From positions 62,001-126,000 of the forward strand of contig NZ_JAKGCU010000002.1 in the NCBI RefSeq assembly GCF_021556435.1: a stretch of DNA of 64,000 bases. The letters are read 5' to 3'. Shown here one piece after another: positions 51,112-62,174 of the stretch. Numbering within the stretch: the stretch's first letter is position 1; each line of letters starts with the position of its first letter. The position numbers were made by a program, and so were the translations under genes. The DNA is from Gordonia tangerina (GTDB lineage Bacteria > Actinomycetota > Actinomycetes > Mycobacteriales > Mycobacteriaceae). The notes below the pieces were generated by a model. That model ran no database searches. It was not told the origin of the DNA and saw nothing but the letters and a program-made list of their open reading frames with translations.

Positions 51112-53586
51112 CCGGTAGACGTCGTAGACGCCTTCGACGTTGCGGACGACGTTGAGCACGTGTCCGAGATGCTTCGGATCGCCCATCTCGAAGGTGAACT
51201 TGCTGATAGCCACCCGGTCACGGCTGGTGGTCACCGACGCCGAGAGAATGTTCACGCGCTCGTCGGCAAGCACCTTGGTGACATCCGAGAGCAGCCGATG
51301 CCGATCGAGGGCCTCCACCTGGATGGCCACGAGGAACACCGACGACGGTGACGGTGCCCACGAGACGCCGATGATCCGTTCGGACTGCTCACGCAGCGAC
51401 GCCGCGTTGGTGCAATCGGTGCGATGGACACTGATACCACCGCCGCGGGTCACGAACCCCATGATCTCGTCGCCTGGTACCGGCGTACAACACTTGGCGA
51501 GCTTCGCCAACACGTTGTCGAGGCCCTCCACGATGACGCCGGCATCGCCGCCGTGGCGTGTGCGGGTGGGCAATGTGGACGGCGTCGACCGCTCGGCGAT
51601 CTCGTCCACCGCATCGTCGAGGCCGCCCAGCGACGCCACCAGCCGGTTGACCACGTGTCGCGCGGACACATGATTCTCCCCCACCGCGGTGTAGAGCGCG
51701 GTCACATCCTGGTAGCGCAACTCCTTGGCGATCGCAGCCATGGAGTCGGCACTCATCAAGCGCTGCAACGGGAGTCCGCCGCGTCGAACTTCCTTGGCGA
51801 TCGCCTCCTTGCCGGTTTCCAGCGCTTCTTCACGCCGCTCCTTGGCGAACCACTGCCGGATCTTGGCACGCGCCCGTGGCGACACGACGAAGTTCTGCCA
51901 GTCCTTCGAGGGCCCGGCATTGGGTGCCTTCGACGTGAAGACCTCCACCACTTCACCGTTCTCGAGCTTGCGCTCCAGCGCCACCAGCCGGCCGTTGACG
52001 CGGGCGCCGATGCAGCGGTGACCGACCTCTGTGTGCACCGCATACGCGAAATCGACCGGCGTGGACCCGGCGGGCAACGTGATCACGTCTCCCTTCGGGG
52101 TGAACACGAAGATCTCCTGGACCGCGAGGTCGTAGCGCAGGGACTCCAGGAACTCGCCGGGATCGGCGGCCTCACGCTGCCAATCGAGCAGCTGACGCAT
52201 CCACGCCATGTCGTCGATCTCGGCGGCGTCGGATTTACGTGGCCCCTTGCCCTTTCCGCGGTTCTCCTTGTAGCGCCAATGGGCGGCGATGCCGAACTCG
52301 GCGGTCCGATGCATCTCGTGAGTCCGGATCTGCACCTCGAGCGGCTTGCCCTCCGGGCCGATCACCGTCGTGTGCAACGACTGGTACACCCCGAACCGGG
52401 GCTGGGCGATGTAGTCCTTGAATCGACCCGCCATCGGCTGCCACAACGAATGAACCACGCCGACCGCGGCGTAGCAGTCACGCACCTCATCACACAGGAT
52501 GCGGATCCCGACGAGGTCGTGGATATCGTCGAAGTCACGGCCCTTGACGATCATCTTCTGATAGATCGACCAGTAGTGCTTCGGCCGACCCTCGACGGTC
52601 GCGGAGATCCGGGCGCCGCCGAGCGCATTGTTGATGTCGGCGCGCACCCGAGCCAGATACGTGTCCCGCGACGGTGCCCGATCGGCGACGAGCCGGACGA
52701 TCTCCTCGTAACGCTTGGGATGCAGGATGGCGAACGACAGATCCTCGAGTTCCCATTTGACCGTCGCCATACCCAGTCGATGCGCGAGCGGCGCAATGAC
52801 TTCCAGGGTCTCGCGGGCCTTGCGCGCCTGCTTCTCCGGCGGTAGGAACCGCATCGTACGCATGTTGTGCAGCCGGTCGGCCACCTTGATGACCAAGACC
52901 CGCGGGTCTCGCGCCATCGCGATGATCATCTTGCGGATCGTCTCGGCCTCGGCAGCGCTGCCCAACGCCACCTTGTCCAGCTTGGTCACGCCGTCGACGA
53001 GGTGCGCCACTTCGGCGCCGAAATCCTTCTCCAGCTGATCGAGGGAGTAGCCGGTGTCCTCGACGGTGTCGTGCAGCAGGGCCGCCACCAGCGTCGTGGT
53101 GTCCATCCCGAGGTCGGCCAGAATCGTCGCGACGGCCAGCGGATGGGTGATGTAGGGGTCACCGGACTTACGCTTCTGGCCGGTGTGCCGCTCATCGGCA
53201 ACGTCATAGGCGTGCTGCAGCAGCGCGACATCGGCCTTCGGGTAGATCTCCCGATGCAGCGTCGCAAGTGGTTCGAGCACCGGCCGCACCGGGCTGCGGG
53301 TGGCGGTCATCCGCCGGGCCAGACGCGCCCTGACTCGTCGCGACGCCGAGGTGGACGGTGGTGCCAGTGTCTCGGTACGCGCTGCCCGAGCGCTTTCGTC
53401 GGCGGCGCCCGCACTGCCCGGCGCACCGGCAGCGGTGGGCGCGCCGGCGGGGATGGGCGCGCCACCGTCGCCTTGTGGTGGCGCCGACCGTCCGTTCGCC
53501 GCGGTGTCCGTACGGAGAGGCCGGGCATCTGCACTCGACGTCCCCGTCTGCTCCTGACGGGAATCGGTGTCGACCTCGTCGTGCAT
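51094..53586 (-). CDS. relA: Bifunctional (p)ppGpp synthetase/hydrolase
   Basis: Makes and degrades (p)ppGpp in the stringent response. The 830 residues have a disordered Ala/Gly/Pro-rich N-terminus (1-95), an HD hydrolase domain ([15 protein letters not shown] and the HD in [10 protein letters not shown] at 172-173), a synthetase domain ([20 protein letters not shown] and [16 protein letters not shown]), TGS ([19 protein letters not shown]) and a C-terminal ACT domain. Both active sites look intact, so it is the single actinobacterial Rel. ATG with AGGAGG five bases upstream. The 119-bp gap to apt includes a TAGACT (53639-53644) -10-like box. Confidence 0.98.
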   Translation of the reverse strand: MHDEVDTDSRQEQTGTSSADARPLRTDTAANGRSAPPQGDGGAPIPAGAPTAAGAPGSAGAADESARAARTETLAPPSTSASRRVRARLARRMTATRSPVRPVLEPLATLHREIYPKADVALLQHAYDVADERHTGQKRKSGDPYITHPLAVATILADLGMDTTTLVAALLHDTVEDTGYSLDQLEKDFGAEVAHLVDGVTKLDKVALGSAAEAETIRKMIIAMARDPRVLVIKVADRLHNMRTMRFLPPEKQARKARETLEVIAPLAHRLGMATVKWELEDLSFAILHPKRYEEIVRLVADRAPSRDTYLARVRADINNALGGARISATVEGRPKHYWSIYQKMIVKGRDFDDIHDLVGIRILCDEVRDCYAAVGVVHSLWQPMAGRFKDYIAQPRFGVYQSLHTTVIGPEGKPLEVQIRTHEMHRTAEFGIAAHWRYKENRGKGKGPRKSDAAEIDDMAWMRQLLDWQREAADPGEFLESLRYDLAVQEIFVFTPKGDVITLPAGSTPVDFAYAVHTEVGHRCIGARVNGRLVALERKLENGEVVEVFTSKAPNAGPSKDWQNFVVSPRARAKIRQWFAKERREEALETGKEAIAKEVRRGGLPLQRLMSADSMAAIAKELRYQDVTALYTAVGENHVSARHVVNRLVASLGGLDDAVDEIAERSTPSTLPTRTRHGGDAGVIVEGLDNVLAKLAKCCTPVPGDEIMGFVTRGGGISVHRTDCTNAASLREQSERIIGVSWAPSPSSVFLVAIQVEALDRHRLLSDVTKVLADERVNILSASVTTSRDRVAISKFTFEMGDPKHLGHVLNVVRNVEGVYDVYRVTSAA

Positions 53587-53705
53587 CCTGACCTCCTTCC
53601 GGTGATGTCACCGATGACAGCAACACCGGTTGAGGCGAGTCTAGTCCGCCTGACGATCCCGGACCGCGCGCTGCCGAGCGGACGGCGCGCGCAGGTATCC
53701 GATGA

Positions 53706-54296
53706 TCACCCTGTCGTCACCGCGTGTACCGGCAGCTGCGCACCCAAGCCGCGCGCAATGGTGCCGCGACCGTCGAGGCCGTCGAGTTCCATGATGACGG
53801 CCACGCCGACCACGACTCCCCCGGCGCGACCGAGCAGTTCCGCCGCCGCAACGGCCGTCCCACCGGTCGCCAACACGTCATCGACCAGCAGGATCCGCTG
53901 GGTGGCGACATCGACCGCATTCGCCGGGATCTCGAGGGTCGCCGTGCCGTACTCGAGTGTGTAGGTGACGCTGTGTACGGGTGGCGGCAGCTTGCCGCCC
54001 TTGCGCACCGCCAGCACTCCGACACCGAGCTCTCGCGCCACCGCGCCGCCGAGTAGGAAGCCGCGGGCATCGATCCCGGCCACCAGATCGACGTCGCTGC
54101 ACCCGTGGGTCAATGCGGTGACGATCGCGGCCAAGCCGACCGGGTCGGCCAACACCGGGGTGAGGTCCTTGAAGTCGATACCGGGCTCCGGGAAGTCCGG
54201 AACCAGTCGAGCGTGATCGGCGATGGCCTGCCGCGCGCGGGTCACCGCCCGGTCTGTCGTCTCGTCGCCACCGGACACTTGCGCTGCGTCAGTCAC
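53706..54296 (-). CDS. apt: Adenine phosphoribosyltransferase
   Basis: Salvages adenine to AMP with PRPP. The 196 residues include PDFPEPGIDFKDLTPVLAD, VAGIDARGFLLGGAVAREL, VRKGGKLPPPVHS and the PRPP-binding loop RILLVDDVLATGGTAVAAAE. The GTG at 54296 overlaps the SBP gene stop by 8 bases, making a compact secD-secF-SBP-apt-relA array as in M. tuberculosis. The much longer open frame upstream overlaps that gene and is rejected. Confidence 0.95.
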   Translation of the reverse strand: MTDAAQVSGGDETTDRAVTRARQAIADHARLVPDFPEPGIDFKDLTPVLADPVGLAAIVTALTHGCSDVDLVAGIDARGFLLGGAVARELGVGVLAVRKGGKLPPPVHSVTYTLEYGTATLEIPANAVDVATQRILLVDDVLATGGTAVAAAELLGRAGGVVVGVAVIMELDGLDGRGTIARGLGAQLPVHAVTTG

Positions 54297-55998
54297 GTAC
54301 CGTCCACCGATCCATGTTCCATCCGGTCCCGTTGCGGCCCAGCCCCGCCACAACATTATCGACCCCGGGACCGAACACCTGCATCCGCGGCGCGGCGAAA
54401 AGCGGGATCGACGGCAGCGTCGCCCACGCGGTGTTCTCGATCGTGCGCACCAGCTCGAGTCGGTCGGCTGCCAGGTCCGCGGCGACCAGCCGGTCGATGG
54501 CACCACTGACCTGCGGGTTGCGGTAGTTGTTGATGTCCAGCGGATCGCCACCGCGCAGCGCGAAGGCATCGCGCGACGGATTCGCCGCCCCGGCTGCGGC
54601 GAACGACGCCCCGTTCGCCACGATCAGGGCGTCGACCTCGCCGCCCAGCGCACCCGTGGTGATGTCGGCCGACCCCGCGTCGACCACCTCGATGCCCACC
54701 TGCCGGCAAGAGTCGGCGATGGCGGCCACCATCTGCGCTCGTCGTTGCATCGGCGCGAGATATCCGATCCGGACCGTCATGGGAGTGTCGCCGGCCTCGG
54801 CGCCGAGGGTGCGCGCCCGGTTCAGGTTGGGCCGCGCATAGGCCCTGCCGAACGCGCCGTTGAGCTGGCCGGCCAGGTTGTCGGCCGGCGCGAGTACCCG
54901 AAGATTCCAGATCTGGGCGCCCTGTCCGAATTGGCGGGCGAGCGCATCACGCGGAACACATGATGCGAACGCCTGCCGGGCATTGAGCTCCGCAAACACC
55001 CCGCGCTGGGCGAGTACCAACTCTTCCACCGCGAGCGCGCGGTTCGGCTTCGGCAATGGGATCCGGGTTTCCTCGGCCCCCGCGGGCACCAGCTCCCCGC
55101 CGACGATGCCCGAACTGACATCGGCGATGTCGAAGTCACCGTCGGCCAGTCGGCGCTCGGCGTCGGTGCCGCGCCCCCACAAGACGATCCGTGACACCGC
55201 AGGGGCGTCGCCCCACCACGATTCGTTGGCGACCAACTCCAGGCCACCCGACTGCGAGTACTGCTGCACCCGGTACGGCCCCGAGGCGGGGAAACGTGCC
55301 TGATCGACGGTCCCCGGGGTCAGGTCGAAACCCGTGTTCCACGCATCGGCGATCTTGTTGATCGCGGTCCGATCGCCGGAGCGGATCGGCCGCACGACGT
55401 CACCGACACCGGCCAGGCGCGCGACGACGTGTGCCGGCAGCAAGGTGCCCGCACCGAACAGCGACAGCCAGTCGCGGTAGTCACGGCCGCGCGCAAAGCG
55501 CACGGTCGCGGTCTTCGAAGCGAGATCGCAGTCCACGGCCTCGATGTCGCGGTATCCGGCCGTCGTGGCCGGCGCGAACCCCGGGAATCGCCCACTCATC
55601 GCCGCCCAGGCCAGCACCAGGTCGTCGCAGTCGAGGGCCGTCTCGTCGGAGAACCGCGCAGCCGGCGAGAAGTCGTAGCGCAACGTGAGACCGGCGCCCG
55701 GGACCGGTGTCACGGTACCGATGTCACGGTCAGGGGTCACCTGACCGGACGCGCCGAGATAGCTGAACCCCGGCAGCATCCGGGTGGTCGCCATCAACAC
55801 GCCGCCGGCGTTGCCGTCGACGGTGTTCGCGTTGTAGGTGTCGAGCCGCGCGTCGAGGGCGTAGTCGATCGAGGGCGGGCCTTCCTCGCCGCAGGCGGTC
55901 AACAGTCCCGTCAGCAGCAACACCACCGCCACGCAGGTGGCCATTGTCACGGGCAGGCCGGTTCGTCGGCGGGCGCCCGACCCGCTCCGCACAGTCAC
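54289..55998 (-). CDS. ABC transporter substrate-binding lipoprotein (SBP_bac_5 type)
   Basis: A roughly 569-residue secreted lipoprotein. The N-terminus has Arg residues, a hydrophobic segment and a lipobox LTAC with the acylated Cys about 35 residues from the start. The mature part resembles oligopeptide-binding proteins: DIGTVTPVPGAGLTLRYDFSPAARFSD, DDLVLAWAAMSGRF and GGDPLDINNYRNPQVSGAIDR. No ABC permease or ATPase gene is near, so its transporter is unknown. The start is either GTG 55998 (used) or 55992. Homologous to Rv2585c. Lies 10 bp downstream of secF. Confidence 0.88.
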   Translation of the reverse strand: MTVRSGSGARRRTGLPVTMATCVAVVLLLTGLLTACGEEGPPSIDYALDARLDTYNANTVDGNAGGVLMATTRMLPGFSYLGASGQVTPDRDIGTVTPVPGAGLTLRYDFSPAARFSDETALDCDDLVLAWAAMSGRFPGFAPATTAGYRDIEAVDCDLASKTATVRFARGRDYRDWLSLFGAGTLLPAHVVARLAGVGDVVRPIRSGDRTAINKIADAWNTGFDLTPGTVDQARFPASGPYRVQQYSQSGGLELVANESWWGDAPAVSRIVLWGRGTDAERRLADGDFDIADVSSGIVGGELVPAGAEETRIPLPKPNRALAVEELVLAQRGVFAELNARQAFASCVPRDALARQFGQGAQIWNLRVLAPADNLAGQLNGAFGRAYARPNLNRARTLGAEAGDTPMTVRIGYLAPMQRRAQMVAAIADSCRQVGIEVVDAGSADITTGALGGEVDALIVANGASFAAAGAANPSRDAFALRGGDPLDINNYRNPQVSGAIDRLVAADLAADRLELVRTIENTAWATLPSIPLFAAPRMQVFGPGVDNVVAGLGRNGTGWNMDRWTVRD

Positions 55999-56008
55999 GT
56001 CCCGTACA

Positions 56009-57250
56009 TTAACGCGCCCGGCGTGGCTTCCCGGTCGGGGTCTGGGGCGCGTCGGCATCGGCCGGGTTGGCGCGCCGGCGGCCCGACGGGCGGCCACGGG
56101 CCGGTCGCGGATCGTCGGTGAGATCGTCGCCCGCCTCCACACGGGCGCGGCGATCGAGTACCCGTTTGGTGTGCCGCGAGATGTCCGCGCGCCGTTCTTT
56201 CAACGTCACCAGCAGCGGGGCCGCCAGGAAGATCGACGAGTAGGCACCGACCACCACGCCGACGAGCTGGATGAGGCCGAGGTCCTTGAGCGTGCCGACG
56301 CCGAGCATCCAGACCGCGATCACCATCAACGCGATGATCGGCAGCACCGAGATGACAGTGGTGTTGATCGAGCGCATCAGGGTCTGGTTGACCGCGAGGT
56401 TGGCCTGTTCGGCGTAGGTACGTCGGGTGGTCTGCAGGACCGACCGCGTGTTCTCGGAGACCTTGTCGAACACCACGACGGTGTCGTAGATCGAGAAGCC
56501 GAGGATGGTGAGCAGACCGATGACCGTTGCCGGAGTGACCTCCCATCCGACCAGCGAGTAGACACCGGCGGTGACGATGATGTCGAAGAACAGTGAGGTG
56601 AGCGCTGCCACCGACATCTCCCGGTCGAACCGGATCGTGATGTAGATGAACACGATCACCAAGAACACCACCAGGGCGATCAGCATCTTCTCGGTGATCT
56701 CGCCGCCCCAAGTCGAGCTGACGTCGGACGAGCTGACCTCCGCGGTGGTCAGTTCCGGCGCGAACCGGTCAGCCAATGCTCGGGTGATCTGTTCGGTTTG
56801 GGCCGCGGTGAGGGTCTCGGTCCGCACCTGCACCGTCTCGGCGGATCCCGATCCAGCCGTCTGCACCGATTCCGGTTCCTCGCCGAGCGTCTCGGCGAAC
56901 ACCTCTTCGACGGCGTCGGTGGTGACGCCGGCCGAAACAGGGATGGACACCTGAGTGCCCCCCTCGAAGTCGATACCGAGGGTGAAGCCACGGATGGCGA
57001 TCGACCCGATGCAGATGGCGAGGATCACCGCGGTGACGATGTACCAGGTCCGCCGCGACGGGATGATCCCGAACGCACCGGTACCGGTGTACAGCCGCGA
57101 GAGGAACGAGCGGTCCTTCTCGGCGACGTAGTTGGCGTCGGAGGGGCCGGCCGGTCCCTGCTCGACTGTGGTTTCGGAGGTGACCTCGCCGACCACGGCG
57201 CTGCGTCCTCCGCCGTCCCGCCCGGAATTGGGGCGTTGCGCATTGGTCAT
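56009..57250 (-). CDS. secF: Protein translocase subunit SecF
   Basis: Accessory Sec subunit that with SecD and YajC drives late protein export using the proton gradient. The 413 residues have an N-terminal TM helix (about 60-80), a P1 periplasmic domain with [14 protein letters not shown], and five further helices (from about 200), including [41 protein letters not shown] and a final helix before [11 protein letters not shown]. The C-terminal tail is Arg/Pro rich. It overlaps secD by 4 bp. Confidence 0.97.
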   Translation of the reverse strand: MTNAQRPNSGRDGGGRSAVVGEVTSETTVEQGPAGPSDANYVAEKDRSFLSRLYTGTGAFGIIPSRRTWYIVTAVILAICIGSIAIRGFTLGIDFEGGTQVSIPVSAGVTTDAVEEVFAETLGEEPESVQTAGSGSAETVQVRTETLTAAQTEQITRALADRFAPELTTAEVSSSDVSSTWGGEITEKMLIALVVFLVIVFIYITIRFDREMSVAALTSLFFDIIVTAGVYSLVGWEVTPATVIGLLTILGFSIYDTVVVFDKVSENTRSVLQTTRRTYAEQANLAVNQTLMRSINTTVISVLPIIALMVIAVWMLGVGTLKDLGLIQLVGVVVGAYSSIFLAAPLLVTLKERRADISRHTKRVLDRRARVEAGDDLTDDPRPARGRPSGRRRANPADADAPQTPTGKPRRAR

Positions 57251-58884
57251 TTCGCCGATCCTTCCGTCGCCGCGACCCGCTCAGATCGCTCGGCCACGCG
57301 ACGGCGCCGAGCCACCTCGCTGACCGCGCCGAGACCGTTGACCTTCGGTCGTGACAAGAACTCCGACCGACTGGCCAGCACCACGAGCGGATGAGTCACC
57401 AGGAACACCACCACGACGTCGAGAATCGTCGTGAGACCCAATGTGAAGGCGAATCCGCGGACCTCGCCGATGGCCAGCACATAGATCACCGCCGCGGCGA
57501 TGAAGCTGACCGCGTTGCCCGACCAGATGGTGCGGCGGGCACTGGCCCAACCGCGAGGCACCGCGGAGCGGAAACTTCGTCCCTCGCGCATCTCGTCCTT
57601 GATCCGCTCGAAGTACACGACGAACGAGTCGGCGGTCATACCGATACCGATGATGAGTCCGGCGATGCCGGCGAGATCGAGAGTGAAACCGATCCACCGG
57701 CCGAGCAGCACGATGATCCCGTAGACCATCGCGCCGGCCAGCACCAACGACAGCATCGTCAGGATGCCGAGCATCCGGTAGTAGAGCAGCGCATAGATCA
57801 GCACCGCGATCATGCCGACGGCTCCGGCGATGAGGCCGGCCTTGAGCGAGGACAGTCCCAGCGTCGCCGATACCGTCTCTGCGTCGGACGCCTCGAAGGA
57901 CAACGGCAGCGAACCGTATTTGAGGACGTTGGCGAGGTCTTTCGCATCCTGCTGGGTGAAGTCGCCGCTGATCTCGGTCTGGGGTGTGGTGATCGCACCC
58001 TGGATCTGCGGGGCGGAGACGACCTTGGTGTCAAGGGTGAAGGCGGTCTGCTTACCGATGTTCTGGGCGGTGTAGGTCGGCCAGAAGTCCCTCGCCTCGT
58101 TCTTGAACTCCACCTGCACGACCCACGAGCCGGCCTGCTGGGTGGTACCCGCCGACGCGTTGGCGATGTCGCGTCCGTCGATGATCTCGGGACCGAGCAG
58201 GTACACCTCGCTGCCATCCTCTGAACAGGCGACGAGGTACTGATCGGGCAGGTCATTGCCCTGCAATGCGTCATACGAGTCGGGCGAACAGTCCATCTTG
58301 GCCATCTGCGCGTTCAACGCGTCGAGATTGGCTCCCTCGGGGGCCTGCCGCAGTTCGCGTTGTTCGGCGATGGCGGCCGCCTGCGTGGCGTCGTCCTCGG
58401 GAGAGTCCTGCGCAGCGGAGTTCTGTCCGTCGCCACCCTCAGCGTTCTGATCGTCGGCGTCCGGCTGTGGCGTCGCGGGCGCCACATTTTCCACCGGTCG
58501 GACGAACAATCGGGCCGTCTGCCCGAGCGTGCGCGCCTGGGCGCCGTCGTCACCGGGAACGGTGATGACCAGATTGTCGCCGTTGACGACCACCTCGGAC
58601 CCCGAGACACCGAGTCCGTTGACGCGCTGCTCGATGATCTGCTTCGCCTGGTCGAGCTGCTCGCGCGAGGGAGGCTGCCCGTCCGGGGTACGCGCGGTGA
58701 GCGTCACCCGCGTACCGCCTTGCAGGTCGATACCGAGCTTCGGGGTCGGCGATCCACCTCCGGTGAAGAAGACCAGCCCGTAGACGACGGCCAACAACAC
58801 GAAGAATGCGGTCAGGGGTCTCCACGGTGGAATCTCACGTGGAGGTCCCGACCGCTTCGCCGACGCCCGGCGGGGTGTGGTCAC
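57247..58884 (-). CDS. secD: Protein translocase subunit SecD
   Basis: Partner of SecF. The 545 residues show an N-terminal TM helix (about 23-42), a large periplasmic region starting [14 protein letters not shown], and five C-terminal helices with [40 protein letters not shown] and [20 protein letters not shown]. An acidic Gln/Asp/Glu-rich insert (about 135-185) and a Cys pair (near 200-230) extend the P1 domain, as in other Mycobacteriales. GTG start. Together with SecF forms one heterodimer. Confidence 0.97.
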   Translation of the reverse strand: MTTPRRASAKRSGPPREIPPWRPLTAFFVLLAVVYGLVFFTGGGSPTPKLGIDLQGGTRVTLTARTPDGQPPSREQLDQAKQIIEQRVNGLGVSGSEVVVNGDNLVITVPGDDGAQARTLGQTARLFVRPVENVAPATPQPDADDQNAEGGDGQNSAAQDSPEDDATQAAAIAEQRELRQAPEGANLDALNAQMAKMDCSPDSYDALQGNDLPDQYLVACSEDGSEVYLLGPEIIDGRDIANASAGTTQQAGSWVVQVEFKNEARDFWPTYTAQNIGKQTAFTLDTKVVSAPQIQGAITTPQTEISGDFTQQDAKDLANVLKYGSLPLSFEASDAETVSATLGLSSLKAGLIAGAVGMIAVLIYALLYYRMLGILTMLSLVLAGAMVYGIIVLLGRWIGFTLDLAGIAGLIIGIGMTADSFVVYFERIKDEMREGRSFRSAVPRGWASARRTIWSGNAVSFIAAAVIYVLAIGEVRGFAFTLGLTTILDVVVVFLVTHPLVVLASRSEFLSRPKVNGLGAVSEVARRRRVAERSERVAATEGSAK

Positions 58885-58975
58885 AGGTGTTCTAGTCTCC
58901 TAGGAAAGCGCGTGCGGACACGACCGGTCGGCACGCGCGCCCGATCCGGTCGGACGCTCACTCTACTGACTCCGC

Positions 58976-59003
58976 GGTAACCACCGGTTCTCCGGTGGTC
59001 ACC
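58976..59003 (-). terminator. Hairpin between yajC and secD
   Basis: A 12-bp stem with one mismatch (GGTGACCACCGG/CCGGTGGTTACC) and the loop AGAA lies 45 bases past the yajC stop and 92 bases before secD. No T tract follows. It could terminate yajC transcripts or tune read-through into secD. Confidence 0.4.
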
Positions 59004-59048
59004 TGCGGCTCGGACCGGGCGGACCGCCGAGCGCGACCCGCTCCCGGG

Positions 59049-59465
59049 TCACTTGTCGTCGGTCGTACCCTCGCCCGGGCGATCGGCGGAGTAGCTGTCG
59101 TCGGTGCGCGACTCGGTGCCCGGGTTCTCGATCTGCCCCGCGTCCGCGTCCTCGTCGAGTGCTTCGGGACGAGTGCTCAGCGCACCCGGGTACGTCTCGG
59201 CGGCCTCGTCGGTGGGCACCACGCGCACGATGGCCTGACGACTGAACCGGGTCACCACACCGGTGGCGATCTCCAGGTCGACGAAATCGGGTGTGGACTC
59301 GACGACGGTCGCGTACATGCCGGCCGTCAGTTGAACGCGGGCCCCGGTGGCCACGGAGTTCTGCATGTCCTGCATCTCGGTCATGCGCTTCTTCTGCTTA
59401 CGGATGCTCAGGAACATGAATCCGGCCAGCAAGGCCAGCAAAAGGGGGAAGAAGAGGGACTCCAT
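59049..59465 (-). CDS. yajC: Preprotein translocase subunit YajC
   Basis: Small single-pass inner membrane protein of the SecDF-YajC complex. The 138 residues have an N-terminal TM helix (about 3-20: LFFPLLLALLAGFMFLS) then a basic RKQKKRMTEMQDMQNSV and the conserved TGARVQLTAGMYATVVEST. The acidic C-terminal tail (from about residue 90) is disordered. Upstream is a 160-bp gap to ruvB that may hold its promoter. Confidence 0.95.
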   Translation of the reverse strand: MESLFFPLLLALLAGFMFLSIRKQKKRMTEMQDMQNSVATGARVQLTAGMYATVVESTPDFVDLEIATGVVTRFSRQAIVRVVPTDEAAETYPGALSTRPEALDEDADAGQIENPGTESRTDDSYSADRPGEGTTDDK

Positions 59466-59625
59466 GACGGCAACAATCCTTGTCGGTTCGGTCGTGGTGA
59501 TTTCAGGGCTTTTGCCCGTTTCGACCGCTCAGGTGGCGGCCGATCGCAGGCACGCTCGGACACACCAACTCATCCGGCGGCTCCAACCAGTGTGCCACGT
59601 CCCGTGGGGTGGTCCCGCGAGCCGG

Positions 59626-60714
59626 TCACAGGTCGTCGAAGAGACTGTCGGTGATGACGTCGCGGCTACGCACCCCGAAACTGGCATTCATGGCCCCCGC
59701 CGGTGGTGTGAGGCCGAGGTGATGCCAGGCCGCCGCTGTCGCCACCCGCCCGCGTGGGGTCCGCGCCATCATCCCGGCCCGCACGAGGAACGGTTCGCAG
59801 ACCTCTTCGACTGTGGCGGGTTCCTCCCCGACTGCCACCGCGAGCGTCGAGACACCGACCGGCCCGCCACCGAATCCCCGCACCAGCGATCCCAACACGG
59901 CACGGTCCAGCCGATCGAAGCCGAGGTCATCGACGTCATAGACGGCGAGTCCGGCCCGTGCGATATCCACGGTGATCACGCCGTCGCCACGGACCTCGGC
60001 GTAGTCGCGGACGCGGCGCAGCAGACGATTGGCGATCCGCGGGGTGCCCCGCGACCGCCGCGCGACCTCGGTGGCCGCGTCGTCGCGCAACCGGATACCG
60101 AGGATGCCCGCCGATCGGCGCAGCACCTGCACGAGGTCGTCGGTCTCGTAGAACTCCATGTGCGCGGTGAACCCGAACCGGTCACGCAGCGGGCCGGTGA
60201 GTGATCCCGATCGAGTGGTGGCGCCGACGAGCGTGAACGGGGCGACGTCCAAGGGAATCGAGGTGGCACCCGGCCCCTTGCCGACGACGACGTCGACGCG
60301 GAAGTCCTCCATGGCGAGGTACAGCATCTCCTCGGCAGGACGGGCGATGCGATGGATCTCGTCGATGAACAGCACGTCCCCATCGACGAGGTTGGACAGC
60401 ATCGCCGCCAGGTCACCGGCGCGTTCGAGCGCGGGCCCGGAGGTCACCCGGATGGCGGCCCCCATCTCGGCGGCGATGATCATCGCCAGCGAGGTCTTGC
60501 CCAGCCCGGGTGGGCCCGACAACAGGATGTGATCGGGGGTGCTGCCCCGGCCCTTCGCGCCATGCAGCACCAGCTCGAGCTGCTCGCACACACGGGGTTG
60601 ACCGATGAAGTCGGCCAGCGATCGCGGCCGCAGCCCCGCGTCGAAGTCGCCGTCGGCATGCAACTCGTCGGGACTCACCGGGCGATCGTCGGGATCGGGC
60701 GAGGTCTCTGTCAC
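59626..60714 (-). CDS. ruvB: Holliday junction branch migration ATPase RuvB
   Basis: AAA+ motor of branch migration. The 362 residues contain [18 protein letters not shown], Walker [19 protein letters not shown], Walker [13 protein letters not shown], sensor 1 [21 protein letters not shown] (including the arginine finger) and a C-terminal winged-helix domain with [17 protein letters not shown]. It is the third gene of ruvC-ruvA-ruvB, 28 bp after ruvA. Confidence 0.98.
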   Translation of the reverse strand: MTETSPDPDDRPVSPDELHADGDFDAGLRPRSLADFIGQPRVCEQLELVLHGAKGRGSTPDHILLSGPPGLGKTSLAMIIAAEMGAAIRVTSGPALERAGDLAAMLSNLVDGDVLFIDEIHRIARPAEEMLYLAMEDFRVDVVVGKGPGATSIPLDVAPFTLVGATTRSGSLTGPLRDRFGFTAHMEFYETDDLVQVLRRSAGILGIRLRDDAATEVARRSRGTPRIANRLLRRVRDYAEVRGDGVITVDIARAGLAVYDVDDLGFDRLDRAVLGSLVRGFGGGPVGVSTLAVAVGEEPATVEEVCEPFLVRAGMMARTPRGRVATAAAWHHLGLTPPAGAMNASFGVRSRDVITDSLFDDL

Positions 60715-60742
60715 GCGGTCTCCCCCACTGTCATGTGGTCGT

Positions 60743-61342
60743 TCATCGGCTCTTTCCCATCAGGGCCAACGACTTGCGTAGCACGGTGGAGGCATCGGCA
60801 TCGGGCTCGTCGGCGAGCACCGCCGTGACGGCCTTGTCGGCCGGTGCGGCGGTGAACCCCAACCCCACCAGCGCTTCGGCGACCTGATCACGAATCGACC
60901 CGGCGACCGGCGACGCGGCCACTCCCGCTTGACCCGCCGTCGGCGCGTCGACCTTGTCGCGCAGTTCCACCACCAGTCGCTCCGCTACCCGTTTACCCAC
61001 TCCCGGCACCGTGGTCAGTGCCTTGACGTCGGACTCGGCGAGCGCGCGGCGCAGCGAGGTGGGTTCGAGAACCGCCAAGACCGCCATCGCCAGGCGTGGC
61101 CCGACACCGGTGACGGTCTGCAGAAGGGTGAACAGCGCTCGCGCATCGGAGTCGGTGAACCCGTACAGGGTCATCGAGTCCTCGCGCACGATCATCGACG
61201 TGAGCAAGGTGGCTTCCTCGCCACGACGCACCGCGCCGACCGTCGCCGGCGTCACCAGCACTCGGTAGCCGACGCCCCCACAGTCGATGACGAGGTGATC
61301 GAGGGCCACATCCACCACTGGCCCACGCACCGACGCGATCAT
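60743..61342 (-). CDS. ruvA: Holliday junction DNA-binding protein RuvA
   Basis: Tetramer that binds four-way junctions and loads RuvB. The 199 residues include the N-terminal OB domain ([27 protein letters not shown]), two HhH motifs ([19 protein letters not shown] and [19 protein letters not shown]) and the C-terminal RuvB-contacting three-helix domain ([20 protein letters not shown]). Overlaps ruvC by 4 bp. Confidence 0.97.
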   Translation of the reverse strand: MIASVRGPVVDVALDHLVIDCGGVGYRVLVTPATVGAVRRGEEATLLTSMIVREDSMTLYGFTDSDARALFTLLQTVTGVGPRLAMAVLAVLEPTSLRRALAESDVKALTTVPGVGKRVAERLVVELRDKVDAPTAGQAGVAASPVAGSIRDQVAEALVGLGFTAAPADKAVTAVLADEPDADASTVLRKSLALMGKSR

Positions 61343-62007
61343 GCCACTCCCCCGTTCCCGGCCCGGGTCCTACCCGCCTGGCTCTTGTTCGTCTGGTTCG
61401 CGGACTGCTGGGCCCGGCCGCTATGCGTCGCGCCGGGTTGCACTGCGCGTTCCCGACCAGCCTGGGCGATCCGCGACCGGTGTCGTCGGGCCAGCTCGTC
61501 GGCACGGCGCTGTGCCTGCGCCATCTTCTCCGTCATCGGCCCCCGCCAGCAGTGGCAGATCGCCAGCGCCAGCGCGTCTGCGGCATCGGCCGGTCGAGGT
61601 TTGGTCTGCATCCCCAGAATCCGCGTCACCATCGCAGTGACCTGGGCCTTGTCGGCGCGGCCACTACCGGTGACCGCGGCCTTGACCTCAGATGGCGTGT
61701 GAAACCGCACCGGGACGTCGCGCTGTCCTGCGGCCAGCGCGATGACCCCGCCGGCCTGCGCGGTACCCATCGCGGTCGACACCTGATTCTGGGCGAAGAC
61801 GCGCTCGATCGCGACCACATCGGGTTGGTGCACGTCGAGCCAGTGACAGGCGGCGGTGTACACCGCCATCAGCCGGTCGGCGAGCTCCATGTCCGCGGAG
61901 GTCCGCACCACGTCGACGTCGAGCGCGGTGACCGTGCGCCCGCGTCCCGACTCGACCAGCGCGATCCCGCACCGCGTCAATCCGGGATCGACTCCCATCA
62001 CGCGCAC
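61339..62007 (-). CDS. ruvC: Holliday junction resolvase RuvC
   Basis: Resolves Holliday junctions by symmetric nicking. The 222 residues begin [20 protein letters not shown] (catalytic Asp), with [19 protein letters not shown] (Glu), and [15 protein letters not shown] (Asp pair). Start is GTG 62007, which aligns with the mycobacterial start and has GGAGG five bases upstream; the open frame to 62175 is not supported. The tail after about residue 170 is longer and more basic/Gln-rich than usual. A LexA box lies 28 bases upstream. Confidence 0.96.
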   Translation of the reverse strand: MRVMGVDPGLTRCGIALVESGRGRTVTALDVDVVRTSADMELADRLMAVYTAACHWLDVHQPDVVAIERVFAQNQVSTAMGTAQAGGVIALAAGQRDVPVRFHTPSEVKAAVTGSGRADKAQVTAMVTRILGMQTKPRPADAADALALAICHCWRGPMTEKMAQAQRRADELARRHRSRIAQAGRERAVQPGATHSGRAQQSANQTNKSQAGRTRAGNGGVA

Positions 62008-62034
62008 ACGCACCTCCGTCACCGCTTCGATGTT

Positions 62035-62050
62035 CCGAACAGTTGTTCGA
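62035..62050 (-). promoter_or_regulatory. LexA (SOS) box in the ruvCAB promoter
   Basis: CCGAAC-AGTT-GTTCGA matches the actinobacterial SOS box TCGAAC-N4-GTTCGA at 11 of 12 fixed positions. On the minus strand a TAGAAT -10 box (62052-62057) directly precedes it, so LexA would cover the transcription start of ruvC. M. tuberculosis ruvC is also LexA controlled. Confidence 0.8.
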
Positions 62051-62111
62051 GATTCTATCGGCCGCATCCGACACCACCCGCGAACAACACGCAGTGACAC
62101 GCATGCGCGCC

Positions 62112-62156
62112 GCACGACTTCGGACCGCACGAATGCGGACTGCACGAGTGCGGACC
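62112..62156. repeat. Three tandem 15-bp repeats in the ruvC / uridine-kinase-like gap
   Basis: GCACGACTTCGGACC, GCACGAATGCGGACT and GCACGAGTGCGGACC follow one another directly. They lie between the ruvC promoter and the start of the plus-strand gene, 19 bases before its ATG. Confidence 0.75.
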
Positions 62157-62174
62157 GGTGAGCAACACGACACA

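Noticed and set aside
59476..59505. PafBC-like TTGTCGGTT near the yajC start
   Set aside because: It is on the strand opposite to yajC and no TAnnnT occurs eight bases after the core.
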